64,000 nucleotides of DNA, taken from NCBI GenBank assembly GCA_020002185.1, contig CM034534.1, positions 31,659,573-31,723,572 of the forward strand, read 5' to 3'. The notes under the pieces were generated by a model. The model saw nothing but the letters and a program-made list of their open reading frames with translations, was not told the origin of the DNA and made no database searches. Shown one piece after another: positions 49,401 through 61,584 of this stretch. Positions within the stretch are counted from its first letter, which is position 1. Each line of letters starts with the position of its first letter. The position numbers and the translations under genes were made by a program. Origin of the DNA: Paraescarpia echinospica (Eukaryota; Annelida; Polychaeta; Sabellida; Siboglinidae).

Positions 49401-49961
49401 TGGGAGAATATACAATGTTCGTTTGTAGATCCTCGCTATAGAGATGTGGCATGGCGAATAGCGCATCAAGCGTTAATGACCCAATACAAATTGTATACTT
49501 TTAATCTTAGCAGAAATTCTAAATGCAACCTTTGTAACAAGGCAATTGAATCTTTTTCTCATTTATTTTGTGAGTGTTCCATGGTATCAAGTTGTTGGGC
49601 GTATGTTGAATTTGTATTGAAAGAATTAACTGGTTGCGCTGTCTGCATAACTCAGAAAACTGTATTATTTAACGTGTTTGATAAACATGGAACTTCTCAC
49701 TTTAATGAACTACTTTTATTATTGGTTAATTTGCTCAAGTCTTGTATTTGGGCCAAGCGCAATGACGTAAAATAGAATAAGAAACATGTGTCCGCTGTAG
49801 GTATAAAAGGTCTCTTTATTAGAATGTTACAGTCCCGAATTAAAGCAGATTATCAACGCTTTGACCAAGCTAAATTTAAGAAGTATTGGTGCAGGAATAA
49901 TTCGATAGTACAAGTGGATGGAGACAAAATCAAGATTTTGTTGAGCCTCCATCCACCTTGA
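46472..49961 (+). pseudogene. LINE A copy 2 ORF2, endonuclease-RT, frameshifted
   Basis: The start is ATG at 46472 (MAAKLNFASINCRGLRDWRK). The endonuclease occupies residues 1-230 (YLQETHCN, DDFNCVLD, where copy 3 has GDFNCVLD, TDHSLVSM). A frameshift near 47650 and another near 47780 lie in the linker. RT motifs: PGLDGLPKEFY, LLNVDYKILSKVL, SLDQSKAFDRVSH, RQGCSLSPLL and QYADDTNLF. The C-terminal C-x2-C-x8-H-x4-C motif (CNLCNKAIESFSHLFCEC) is intact. A TAG at 49773 cuts the last 60 residues. Confidence 0.9.
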
Positions 49962-50072
49962 ATTGTTATCATTTAATATGCATGTATATGTATGTATGTA
50001 TGTGTGTGTGTATGTGTATGTATATATATATGTATGTGTGTATGTATGTATATATATATATGTATGTGTGCG

Positions 50073-50115
<43 letters not shown>

Positions 50116-51879
50116 CTGTGTTTTGCTTCATTTAAATTTATTTAATTATTTAGAATCTAATTAGAAATTATCGGTTCCTCATGAGGTTAATGTTTATATA
50201 TTTTCTATATCGATGTATAAAAGAGATTAGGGTACAATTATTATATGTGTTGCTGTAATGCCTATAGATTGAAGTGTATAAGAAACTCACCAGTATTACT
50301 ATTATTCACTTGGTTTCATAAGTTTGTAATGTTTTGATAATGAAATGTAATGCAGTTGGATTTATAATTGTATTTAGTCAGGGTGAAAGAAATAACGCAT
50401 AGAAAATGCATAATAATGGTTCCCTGTATATTTAGTACGCTCGAACATTTACATGGGTGACAGGCTTGCGGCACAGTAGTGCTTAGCACCGATCGGGGAT
50501 AGCCTGTGAAGCGCCTTCGACAAAATAGTGCCCAATTAGATACTGAACGGGACAGTTCGTGAAGCATCTTCGACACAGTAGTGCCTCGTACCGATCGGGG
50601 ATATTTCGTGAAGCGCCTTCAACAACACAGTTGTGCCCCGTTACATACTGAACGAGACAGTTAGGGAAGCGCCTTCGATACAGTCGTGCCGTGTTACATA
50701 CTGAAAGAGACAGTTCGTGAAGTGCCTTCCACACAGTTGTACACTCTTACGTAATGACCGCGGGTGCTCTTGAAATGCGTCAGTGTTTGATGCTACCCCA
50801 GCCCCATCTTTCCGGACAACATGTTTTCACCCCGGACTTGCGCCTTAGAGTGCCCGTTACGAGTCAGCGAGCGCAGTCTGACCAGAACTGTAAACGCAAA
50901 CAGTGTTTACAATGTATCTTGTATATCATATAGAGTGATGTGCATACAGTGAACGTTAATTTACTTTAAATTGACACTTGATCACATTATATAGTGACAG
51001 TGAATTTACACATTTATTCACATATTTCTTGTCATATTATAGCACCTGTTTTCATGAAGTAACACTCAATCAAGTCTGTTGACTATTGCTCCAATTGGAG
51101 ATCGTTACGAACATTGGACGAATATTACCACGATTGAATTGTTGACACTATTATTTTGTAGTATCTTACAATGGACATTACTTGTTGTTTACAGAAGGGC
51201 GATACATATATGAAATAAGGCCTGTTGTGTAGAAGACATTAGGGATATGCCTTTTGAAAAATATTTCTGCAATGTTTTTGGTCTACAGGAATATTACCTG
51301 TAATGTACGTATATATATACTTGCGTGGGCATGGTGCGTACGCTTGTGTTTTATATATACACCAAAATTACAATTTTCTGCATGGTAGGATACATCCTGT
51401 AACCTGTATCATAACCACTTCATGTCATTGTGTTGGGACGGGTGTGGATAGACCCCTATAGGGGGTTTTGCCCCCACCGGTTTCAACACTCTGCCTACTG
51501 GCGCGGCTGTAAAAAGCCCGTAAGCTACATCGTTCAATAATGTTTTCATCCTCTTCATCATTGTAAGAATCTATGGGGAGGTAAACTCCTGCAAGTCCGC
51601 ATACCACTGCAGGTAAAGGATAAACATATACCGTGCAGAGATTTGTTTCAAAATTAATGATATTTCTAGTAAATTAGTTGTATATATAACAGGCGATTCA
51701 TATAGTTTTTTTAAGCCCGATTGGGAGCATACGTCCATTTCAAAACGTCAACAACCGGGTAAAACCAGGTGATTGTTCACAGAATATTTTCTCCGTTAGT
51801 TTGTTCAATTATTGGTACAACTTTTATACTGTATATATATGTACAATAATGTGAATAAACATTTAAAGAAAAAACAATT
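49962..51879 (+). other. LINE A copy 2 3' UTR
   Basis: It contains a (TA)n/(TG)n microsatellite (49976-50110), a block of imperfect 65-70-bp repeats built on ACTGAACGGGACAGTTCGTG and AAGCGCCTTCGACACAGT (50470-50745), a conserved middle, the CCCCTATAGGGG element (about 51450) and the end GAATAAACATTTAAAG plus A-run. No frame is convincing. Confidence 0.85.
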
Positions 51880-51955
51880 ACGAAAGATTTCCGTGGAGAG
51901 GAACATTACAATGAGTCTATAGACTAATTTTTCAAACCCTGACTTCGGTTAGGGT
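51877..51955 (+). pseudogene. U5 snRNA 3' half, split by LINE A copy 2
   Basis: It starts at TTACGAAAGATTTCCG (T-to-G change in the loop I flank) and ends at the 3' hairpin. The Sm region reads AATTTTTCA. Confidence 0.9.
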
Positions 51956-52342
51956 AATTAAAACACAAAAATAACTCCACCTGCTTAATTCGCGTGTGTT
52001 ATTGTATTAGGGTTAGGACAGCCGTTTCCGAGTATTTGGAAGCCACCTTAGACCTACGTAATGTTCCGTATTGCATAGCTGCCTTGATTCCACATCATCA
52101 AGGATCAAAGATCGGACCGCCATTACGTACATATAGAATCCCTGGGAACATGAGTTAATTTTCGATGTACTACTGCAATAAATTAAGTCTTTCACTGGGG
52201 ATTAATCATAATTAATAGACGCTGATCGTTTGCAAATCTCCATAGTGACAATTTTTTAGAACGCACAAGCATTTCAAAGATAATCTCCATGCCAGTTCGA
52301 AATCGACGGGTACTATGTTTGCTTCACGCACCGAAGTACAAG

Positions 52343-52380
52343 TACTCTGGTTTCTCTTCAGCCCACGCATAAATCTTTCG
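52343..52380 (+). pseudogene. U5 snRNA 5' half, split by LINE A copy 3
   Basis: Same 38 bases and same LINE junction (TTTCG then AATTGTTGG) as at 35201-35238; the short upstream spacer is also the same, so the two loci may be copies of one event or independent insertions at one site. Confidence 0.92.
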
Positions 52381-52422
52381 AATTGTTGGAGTGTTGCAGG
52401 TATTACAAGGTGTAGCAAGTGA

Positions 52423-53877
52423 ATGGTGACGATGGCGGAATCGTCAGGTCTCGACAAGATTGGGCATCGGTGAAGAAGAGATCACTAATTCTGTCAGGAC
52501 CACGTGAAGGTAATTTTTACTTTCGAGAAGATTTCTTTGCGTCTTTGCAAACAATTCTTGGTAGTGTCAAAGATAATGTGTTGTCCTTTGGGCCTCTGTC
52601 TAAGAATACGGAATGGCATATCGTGCTGAAGACAGAGGAGGGGGAAAAACAAGTTGCTGTTTGCCGGCCAGCTTAAAGTTAAGGGTGTGGCTTTCTGGGT
52701 GCGGTCGGCAGACAAGAGCCAATTCAAGGTGCGTGTGCACTGGGCACCACCATACTTGCCCAGTGAGTCCATTGTTAACAATCTGGAACAGTATGGGAAA
52801 GTTCAGTCGTTAGTGTTTGAGAAGTCGGTTGCAAAGGGGTTTGAGTGGGTCTCTACGGGAGTTCGAAGTGTTATAATGACGGGGGATAAGGAAAAGTTAC
52901 CACATATTGTCCCCTTCGTCAGTGACCGCACAGGAGAAAAGTGTGAGGTGCTGTTGACCGTCACGGGTCGGAAGCCACTGTGTCTGCGTTGCAGGAAGGA
53001 AGGGCACTATCGCTGGGACTGTAAAACCCCGTACTGCAGACACCACGGTCAGTATGGTCACGCCACGGAAGACTGTTCGGCGGAGGTGTCATACGCAAGA
53101 GCACTGAAGGGGCAGACAGGTGAGGAACAATTGCATGACATGGATGAGGAGACGGCTGTAGAGCAGACGGAAGATGTAACAGATAAGACGGTGACAACGG
53201 AGGTGACGGTGACAACGGACGTGACGAAGGAAAAGTCGACGGTGGCGGTGACGACGGTAGAGATTTCGGCGACAAAGACGGCTGCTATAATGACAACAGT
53301 GGCCGCGGAGGGGACGTCGGAGGTAGAGACGTCGGCGATGTCAGAAGCGGAGGTGACGTCGGAAATGACGTCGGAAGTGACGTCGGAGGGAATGTCGGAG
53401 GCGACGTCGGAGGAGACGACGACGACGGAATCGGAGGAGACGACGACGGAGACGTCAGAGGCGGAGGCAGAGGCGACGTCGTCGGGGACTTTGGTGACGT
53501 CGTCAGAGGTAATGGTCATATCTGAGATGGTGTCTATGGACAGAGACGACAATAAGGATCACGAGGGGGGGGGAAGACAGAGGAGAAGTCCTCGGTGTTG
53601 GGCCGCGCTTCGGCGTCGGACGACATGTTCTCCGAATCGGAGGATATGGAGTCTGACGGTGAGGGGCGGTCCCAGTCGTGGAAAACAATGTCAAAACGAA
53701 AAAGTGCGCAGAAACGGAAGAGGGGGGAGATGGCTGCAAAGTCAGAGGACTCTCCCCCACCTTCCCCGGCTTCACCCCCCCCCACATGGTAGGCTGATTA
53801 TTGTGGAGGAATCCAATTCAGATTCTGAGAAAAATCAGACACACAAAAAATGTGCTGCTAGCAGCAAACCTGTATAA
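52423..53877 (+). pseudogene. LINE A copy 3 ORF1 with small frameshifts
   Basis: Compared with copy 2, one G is lost near 52455 and one gained in a G-run near 52641, which shifts the frame within the RRM-like region. From 52654 the frame is open through the knuckles (CLRCRKEGHYRWDC, with W for R and D for E; YCRHHGQYGHATEDC), then a long TSE/TTE-rich acidic part, with another run-length change at about 53560-53570. The start at ATG 52423 is inferred from copy 2. The product is the LINE RNA-binding protein. Confidence 0.85.
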
Positions 53878-53904
53878 AATGTGAAATTTGTTCTTTTTAC
53901 CTAA

Positions 53905-56900
53905 ATGACTGCCAAATTAAATTTTGCCAGTATAAATTGTAGAGGTTTACGGGACTGGCGTAAAAGAGAATTTATTATAAAATATTTAAGAGAGAAACAA
54001 ATTGATATATGTTACCTTCAAGAAACACATTGTAATGGAAAATTTATTGGGAATTCTTGGAGACATGAATGGGGTGGGAACTGTTATTGGTCTTTCGGCA
54101 ATAATAGGACGCGAGGGGTAGGGATTTGGTTTAGATCTGGTTTGTCTTTTAAAACTGTTTCCGTCTCTAGAGATAATGACGGTAGAATATTATCCTTATT
54201 AGTGAAATTTGGCGAACAAATTATAAGATTAGCAGTTATATATGCTCCAGTAATTAATATAGATCGAAATAATTTCTTTTCTACTTTTGCAAATCATATA
54301 CAAGGTCAATATCCTATAATTCTGGGAGGAGATTTTAACTGTGTATTAGACAGTGAATTTGATAAAAGTGGAGGAATTGATAGTTACGGTGAAACAAGAA
54401 GTAGAGTTCTTAAATCTGTTTGTGATGACTTTAATTTAGTTGACCCATTCCGGAGATTATATCCCGGGAAGAAAGAATATACTTGGAGGAATTCGTTAAA
54501 TACAATTTTTTGTAGACTTGATCGATTTTATGTATCCAACTCTCTCTTACAAGACACAGTTTCTGTAGAACACATTGATATTCCTTATGTTATCACTGAT
54601 CACAGTTTAGTTAGAATGGTTATTAAAATGGATGTTTCTGATAAGCCAACATTTGGGCCAAATTATTGGAAATGTAATGTAAAGATTTTAAAGAATGAAC
54701 ACTTCCAAGCTGACTTTGCTGTCCTGTGGGAAACATTGGCAGAAGAAACTGACCAAAGCTCTGACTGGTGGGAAAAGTGCAAAGGTGAGTTTAAACAGTT
54801 AATTATTGCACATTCTGTGAGATTAGGAAGAATTTATAAAGAAAAACAAAAGATGGCAAATTGGAATTTTCAAAATTTAACAAAGCTAATTCATGACACG
54901 AACCCACCAGATAACATAGAAGATCAAATATCTGACGCTCGTGAGGTTATTAATAATTTGTATACTAAAAAAGCAGAAGGGTCAAAAATTAGAGCCAAAG
55001 TGCAACATCTTGAATTGGATGAGAAACCAACCAGATATTGTCTACGAAAGGAAAAACAATCTGCTGAGTCTAAATTCATTAAGAAGCTGACTAGGGAAAC
55101 AGGGGAGGTAATTACAGCAAATGAAGAAATTAAAGAAGAATGTTTAAATTTCTACAAAGACCTTTATAAATCTGAACCGATTGATGATTCTTTAAATGAT
55201 TATTTTTTGAAAGATTTGCCAACAGTAAATATTTAAACAACAGTACAATGTGAAGGATCGATTACATTAGAAGAAATTAAGAATGCTTTGGGAAAGATGT
55301 CAAATTATAAAACTCCAGGATTAGATGGGTTACCTAAAGAATTTTATATTTTTGCCATGCCATATATTGGAGAGGCTTACACTAAATTACTGAATAGATG
55401 CTGGCAAGAGGAGAAGTTACCCTCTTCTCAGAGACAAGGACTCATAACTCTTATATGTAAAGATAAAGACAATCCTGATAAATTGAAGAACTGGAGGCCT
55501 ATCTCTTTACTAAATGTTGACTATAAAATTCTTTCAAAAGTTCTAACAATGCGATTACGGATAATTTTAGGGGACATTGTTAGTAGTGATCAAACTTGTT
55601 CTATCCCAGGTCGGACTATACAAGACAATGTTCACCTGATACGGAATTTAATTGAATATACAAATAATAAAAATATGGCCGCTGCAATTATTTCCTTAGA
55701 CCAGTCTAAGGCTTTTGATAGGGTTTCGCATGCATACTTGTTTAATGTAATACATGCATTTGGTTTAGGACCAGAGTTTATATGTTTAGTTAAACTCTTA
55801 TACACAGACATCTCTAGTCAAATTTTGGTAAATGGGTTCATTACCAATTCGTTTCCAGTAAAAAGAAGTGTGCGACAAGGTTGTAGCTTATCTCCTCTAC
55901 TATATGTTCTATGTATGGAACCATTTGCACACCGTGTTCGAAGTGACCCTATGATTAAAGGAATTCCTCTACCTGGAACGGTGGAACAAGTAAAAATTTC
56001 ACAATATGCAGATGACACGAATTTATTTGTCACAGATAATAGTTCAGTTAGGAAAATACTTATGGTAGTAGAATTATTTGAATTAGCATCAGGAGCCAAA
56101 CTTAATAAACAGAAAACATTTGGAACATGGTTGGGAAAATGGAGAAGCAGACAAGATCAGCCTTTTGGTTTAAATTGGTCCACCGAAGTGAAGAAATTAT
56201 GTGGGGTTTACCTTGGATCTGAATCTTCAGAAAAGACTAATTGGATAAAAATCCTTTCAAGATTTCAAAAGAATATTAATTTGTTTTGTCAAAGAGATTT
56301 GTCATTTAAAGGCAGGAGCATAATTTTGCACACCGTTATTTGCAACTCCATATGGTATATTGGTAGTTTACTCGTAATGCCTGAGAATGTGGAGAAACAA
56401 TTGAATAAGATACTGTTTTCTTTCCTATGGAATAATAAGACGGAGTTAATTAAGAGAGAGACATTCCAAAACAGCTTTAAAAATGGAGGTTTGAATATAG
56501 TTAATATACGAGTCAAATTGAATGCGTTATTAATTAAACATGTTTTACAACTAGTTAAAGGTAGCGAAGCTAAGTGGACTTTTTTTGCAAGTTACTGGAT
56601 AGGAATGCAACTCCGAAAATACAATTCTTCTCTAGCCGCTCTAACGAGGCCACACTCGGAAACTGTGCCGAAATTCTATTGTAATGTTATGAATGCTTTT
56701 CGGATGTTCCTCAGAGAATGTCCGTCCTTTTGTGGAACTGAATCTGTCACTACGAAATTTATATATATCAAATTGTTTAAGGTTCACCCACCAAAAGTGG
56801 TGTCGATGTTTCCAACGATTGATTTCAGTGTTACCTGGGTAAATATACAATGTTCGTTTGTAGATCCTCGCTATAGAGATGTGGCATGGCGAATAGCGCA

Positions 56901-57396
56901 TCATGCGTTAATGACCCAATACAAATTGTATACTTTTAATCTTAGCAGAAATTCTAAATGCAACCTTTGTAACAAGACAATTGAATCCTTTTCTCATTTA
57001 TTTTGTGAGTGTTCCATGGTAACAAGTTGTTGGGCGTATGTTGAATTTGTATTGAAAGAATTAACTGGTTGCGCTGTCTGCATAACTCAGAAAACTGTAT
57101 TATTTAACGTGTTTGATAAACATGGAACTTCTCACTTTAATGAACTACTTTTATTATTGGTTAATTTGCTCAAGTCTTGTATTTGGGCTAAGCGCAATGA
57201 CGTAAAATACAATAAGAAACATGTGTCCGCTGTAGGTATAAAAGGTCTCTTTATTAGAATGTTACAGTGCCGAATTAAAGCAGATTATCAACGCTTTGAC
57301 CAAGCTAAATTTAAGAAGTATTGGTGCAGGAATAATTCGATAGTACAAATGGATGGTGACAAAATCAAGATTTTGTTGCGCCTCCATCCACCTTGA
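53905..57396 (+). pseudogene. LINE A copy 3 ORF2, endonuclease-RT with a single stop codon
   Basis: 1163 codons from MTAKLNFASINCRGLRDWRK to LLRLHPP. The endonuclease is at residues 1-230 (YLQETHCN, GGDFNCVLD, DRFYVSN, TDHSL), a basic linker follows, then RT at about 460-760 (PGLDGLPKEFY, LLNVDYKILSKVL, SLDQSKAFDRVSH, RQGCSLSPLL, QYADDTNLF), thumb, and a C-terminal CCHC-like motif at about 1010-1030. Motif order and wording place it in the Tx1/L1 group. The only lesion seen is TAA at 55234-55236, where copy 2 has a glutamate codon. The enzyme nicks target DNA and copies the LINE RNA from the nick. Confidence 0.92.
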
Positions 57397-59383
57397 ATTG
57401 TTATCATTTAATATGTACGTGGATATGTATATGTGTATGTATATATATATATATGTATATGTATGTGTGTGTATGTATATACATATATTTACCTGTGTTT
57501 TGCTTGATTTAAAATTATTTAATTATTGAGCATCTAATTAGAAATTATCGGTTCCTCGTGAGGATAATGGTTATATATTTTCTATCTCGATGTATAAAGG
57601 AGATTAGTGTACAATTATTACGTGTGTTTCTGTAATGCCTACAGTTTGGAGTGTATAAGAAACTCACCAGTATTACTATTATTTACTTGGTTTCATAAGT
57701 TTGTAATGTTTTGATAATGATATGTAATGTAGTTGGATTATAATTGTATTTAGTCAGGGTGGAAGAAATACCGCATAGAAAATGCATAATAATGGTTCCC
57801 TGTATATTTAGTATGCTTGAACATTGACATGAGTGACAGGCTTTCGGCACAGTAGTGCTTAGTACCGATCGGGGATAGGTCGTGAAGCGCCTTCGACAAA
57901 ATCGTGCCCAGTTAGATACTGAACGGGACAGTTCGTGAAGCGTCTTCGACACAGTCGTGCTGTGTTACATACTGAACGAGACAGTTCGTGAAGCGCCTTC
58001 GACAAAATCGTGCCCAGTTAGATACTGAACGGGACAGTTCGTGAAGTGTCTTCAACACAGTCGTGCCTAGTACCGATCGAGGATATTTCGTGAAGTGCCT
58101 TCGACAAAACAGTTGTGCCTGTTACATACTGAACGGGGCAGTTCGTGAACCGCCTTCGATACAGTCGTGCCGTGTTATATACTGAACGGGACAGTTCGTG
58201 AAGCGACTTCGACACAGCCGTACACCGTTATGTAACGACCGTGGGTGCTCTTGAAGTGCGTCAGCGTTTGGAGACACCCCAGCCCTATCGTTCCGGACAA
58301 CATGTTTTCACCCCGGACAGCTCCTCGACAGACTCGCGCCTTAGAGTGCTCGTTACGCGTCAGCGAGCACAATCTGACCGGAACTGTCAACGCAAACAGT
58401 GTTTACAATGTATATTGTATATCATATAGAGTGATGTGCACACAGTGAACGTTAATTTACTATAATTTGACACTTGATCACATTATATAGTGACATGTGA
58501 ATTTACACATTTATTCACATATTTCCTGTCACATTATAGCACCAGGTTTCATGAAGTAACAATCAGTCAAGTATGTTGACTATTGCTCCAATTGGAGATC
58601 GTTATGAACATTGGATGAACATTACCACGATTGAATTGTAGACACTATTACTTCGTACTATCTTACAGTGGACATTACTTGTTGTTTACAGAAGGGCGAT
58701 ACATACATCATATAAGGCCTGTTGTGTTAGAAGCCATTAGGGATATGCTTTTTAAAGAATATTTCTGAAATGGTTTTGGTCTACAGGAATATCACCTGTT
58801 ATATACGCATATATATACATGCGTGGGCATGGTGCGTACGCTTGTGTTTTATATATACACAAAAATTACAATTTTCGGCGTGGTAGGATACATCCTGTAA
58901 CCTGTATCATAACCACCTCATATCATTGTGTTAGGGCAGGTGTGGGTAGACCCCTATAGGGGGGTTTGCCCCCACCGGTTCAGCACTCTGCCTACTGGCG
59001 CGGCCATAAAAAGCCCGTAAGCTACATCGTTCAATACTGTTTTCATCCTCTTCATCATTGTAAGGATATATGGGGAGGTAAACTCCTGCAAGTCCGCATA
59101 CCACTGCAGGTAAAGGATAAACATATACCGTGCCGAGATTTGTTTCAAAATTAATGATTTTTCTCGTAAATTAGTTGTAAATATAACAGGCGATTTATAT
59201 GGTTTGTAAGCCCGATTGGGAGCATACGTCCATTTCAAAAAGTCAACAACCGGGTAAAACCAGGTGATTGTACACAGCATATTTTCTTCGTTGGTTTTGT
59301 TCAATTATTGATACAACTTTTATTCTGTAAATATATGTACAATAATGTGAATAAACATTTAAAGAAAAAAAAAAAAAAAAATT
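57397..59383 (+). other. LINE A copy 3 3' UTR
   Basis: Same order as in copy 2: (TA/TG)n, imperfect repeats of the ACTGAACGGGACAGTTCGTG type (57850-58225, about one unit more than copy 2), the conserved middle, the CCCCTATAGGGG element (about 58948-59020) and GAATAAACATTTAAAG plus poly(A). Confidence 0.87.
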
Positions 59384-59458
59384 ACTAAAGATTTCCGTGG
59401 AGAGGAACATTACAATGAGTCTACAGACTAATTTTTCGAACCCTGACTCGGTTAGGGT
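59381..59458 (+). pseudogene. U5 snRNA 3' half, split by LINE A copy 3
   Basis: It starts TTACTAAAGATTTCCG, has an intact Sm site AATTTTTCG, and the 3' hairpin has lost one T in its TTCG loop. Confidence 0.9.
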
Positions 59459-61405
59459 AATTCAAACACAAAAATAACTCCACCTGCTTAATTCGCGTGT
59501 GTTATTGTATTAGCCGTTTCCGAGTATTTGGAAGCCACCTTAGACCTACGTAATGTTCCGTATTGAATAGCTGCCTTGATTCCACATCATCAAAGATCGG
59601 ACCGCCATTACGTACATATAGAATCCCTGGGAACATGAGGATTGGGTGTGTGGTGTGAATTTCTTTCAAGTAATTAGTTGTGGAATAAATTGGTACAGTT
59701 AATTTTCGATGTACTACTGCAATAAATTTAGTCTTTCACTGGGGACTAATCATAATTAATAGACGCTGATCTTTTGCGAATCTCCATAGTGACAATTTTT
59801 TAGAACGCAGAAGCATTTCAAAGATAATCTCCATGCCAGTTCGAAATCGACGGGTACTATGTTTGGGTGGGATTCTTTCTCGAAAACGGTATGCAGTTTT
59901 TACGAGTTTCCTACTGGAAACTAACGTGTCATGTGTTGCCTAAATGTTAAGAAATATATATTTAGCACAGGAAACGCAATAGTTTTCCCTCGTGTGAACT
60001 ACCTTCTGCTCTCCCATCCCGGCTACTTGGAGGAAATGACTTTCGATACGCGTTTCAGCTAGTTTCCTTACAATTGCGTTTTGTTGATATTTCCAAAAGA
60101 AACAATCATCCCGGATAAGTTTTGAAATCCTGTTTGAATATGCACGTTTCCAAGAATCTATCAATGGTGTTTCTCAGCTCGCATTTACGGCGCAGCTACT
60201 ATTGTGTACAGACGCGAGCTTTTGACCATCTCGCTTGCATTATATTGCAGAACACACACTATACCAGCCACGAGTAGAATCGTTCGATCGCCAAACTGAG
60301 CGAACGATTCGGCATTGCCACACGCAACTGGTTTGTCACGCTTTGTGAAATAACATTACGCAAATATTGTGCTTTCTTTTGTAACGACGTAGCGTTTTGT
60401 TTTCGCTAACGCGAACAAGCTTCTCGACAGTAAACATCCAATTAGTCAAATTCGCACACTCTCTTGCTTTCATTGTCAAAAAACGCACGATTGACCACAT
60501 CAAGTTCGATTGCCGTAATTAAAAGGTGTTGCGTACCGTCTACTAACTGTAGGCGACTGCATTGTGTGATTGACACGCGAATAGTGGGCTATTGTTCTGA
60601 AAAGGCAATAAGATAAAGCGACAATGTCGCACCATCGGAAAACTTAACTTGATTAACTCGGTTCATATGTGCCAAATCAACGAAATGCCCTTTGAAGATA
60701 TAGTGAACAACAAATCGGGATCTGCAGGTCAACAGTTGATTTTGTTTTCCATAAGCGATCATTTCACTTTATCCACCCCATTACGCACTATGATCACACG
60801 GACAAGATCACAATGGCACACGTCGTTGCCCGTCATGTGATCGACCTGTTACAGTTTTTCTTCACTTCTTAACAATTGCTAAAAGCAGGACGGTATGTGT
60901 ACATATGCACGTTTAATGTTGTCACTGACGTAAACCCTACACTCCACGCGCCATCCAGAAATGTAAGCGTCGGACATACGCAACTGTCGTAGACTTCAAA
61001 TGTCACCATTTCTGTGATATACATATTGTTATTGCAGAACAAATCTCCAACGAGTCATCACATCATTTTGTTTCCCTAAACCGAGAAATAAAATGATATT
61101 TTCTTCACACGTCATCGGGTACTCATAGGGTGGCCAAAGGTGAATCGATACCGTTTGGTGACGGTCGTCTCCAAAAGAATTGCGACTTTGCTGCCCCTAT
61201 CGGTCAAGTAGGAAATTAATTAATCCGTAGTTCTTATTCCTTTAGGGTGACCAGTCCACAGCTGCTTACAATCATAATGTCACTTATTTTATGTCGATTA
61301 TAACACTTCATGATCGAACAGAGACCTGATGTTTATCAAACGGTAGTCAGTTTTCAAAGTGAATAATTTCTAGCCCTGTCTCTCAGTCGTGTGTGCGCCG
61401 TTAGA

Positions 61406-61424
61406 GGCACCATTTTCTATGCCG
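61406..61424 (+). promoter_or_regulatory. Candidate proximal sequence element
   Basis: GGCACCATTTTCTATGCCG, about 41-59 bases before the U5 gene at 61465; same as at 34635 and 63532. Confidence 0.4.
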
Positions 61425-61464
61425 ACCTTTTTCATAGCGCTTGCTTCACGCACCGAGATACAAG

Positions 61465-61584
61465 TACTCTGGTTTCTCTTCAGCCCACGCATAAATCTTT
61501 CGCCTTTTACTAAAGATTTCCGTGGAGAGGAACATTACAATGAGTCTATAGACTAATTTTTCGAACCCTGACTTCGGTTAGGGT
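61465..61584 (+). ncRNA. U5 spliceosomal snRNA gene, intact
   Basis: Same 120-base gene as at 34694; the Sm site is AATTTTTCG. Loop I GCCTTTTAC, the internal GTGGAGAGGAAC and the TTCG-capped 3' hairpin are unchanged. No insertion in this unit. Confidence 0.94.

Larger units (their letters stand above)
52381..59383 (+). mobile_element. LINE A copy 3, full-length, best preserved
   Basis: 7.0 kb, bounded by U5 5' half (ends 52380) and U5 3' half (TTACTAAAGATTTCC after an A-run of 18 or so). It holds a 42-bp 5' UTR, ORF1, ORF2 and a 2-kb 3' UTR. ORF2 is open apart from one stop at 55234. ORF1 has small indels. The long pure A-run and few lesions suggest it is the youngest U5 insertion here. Confidence 0.94.
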
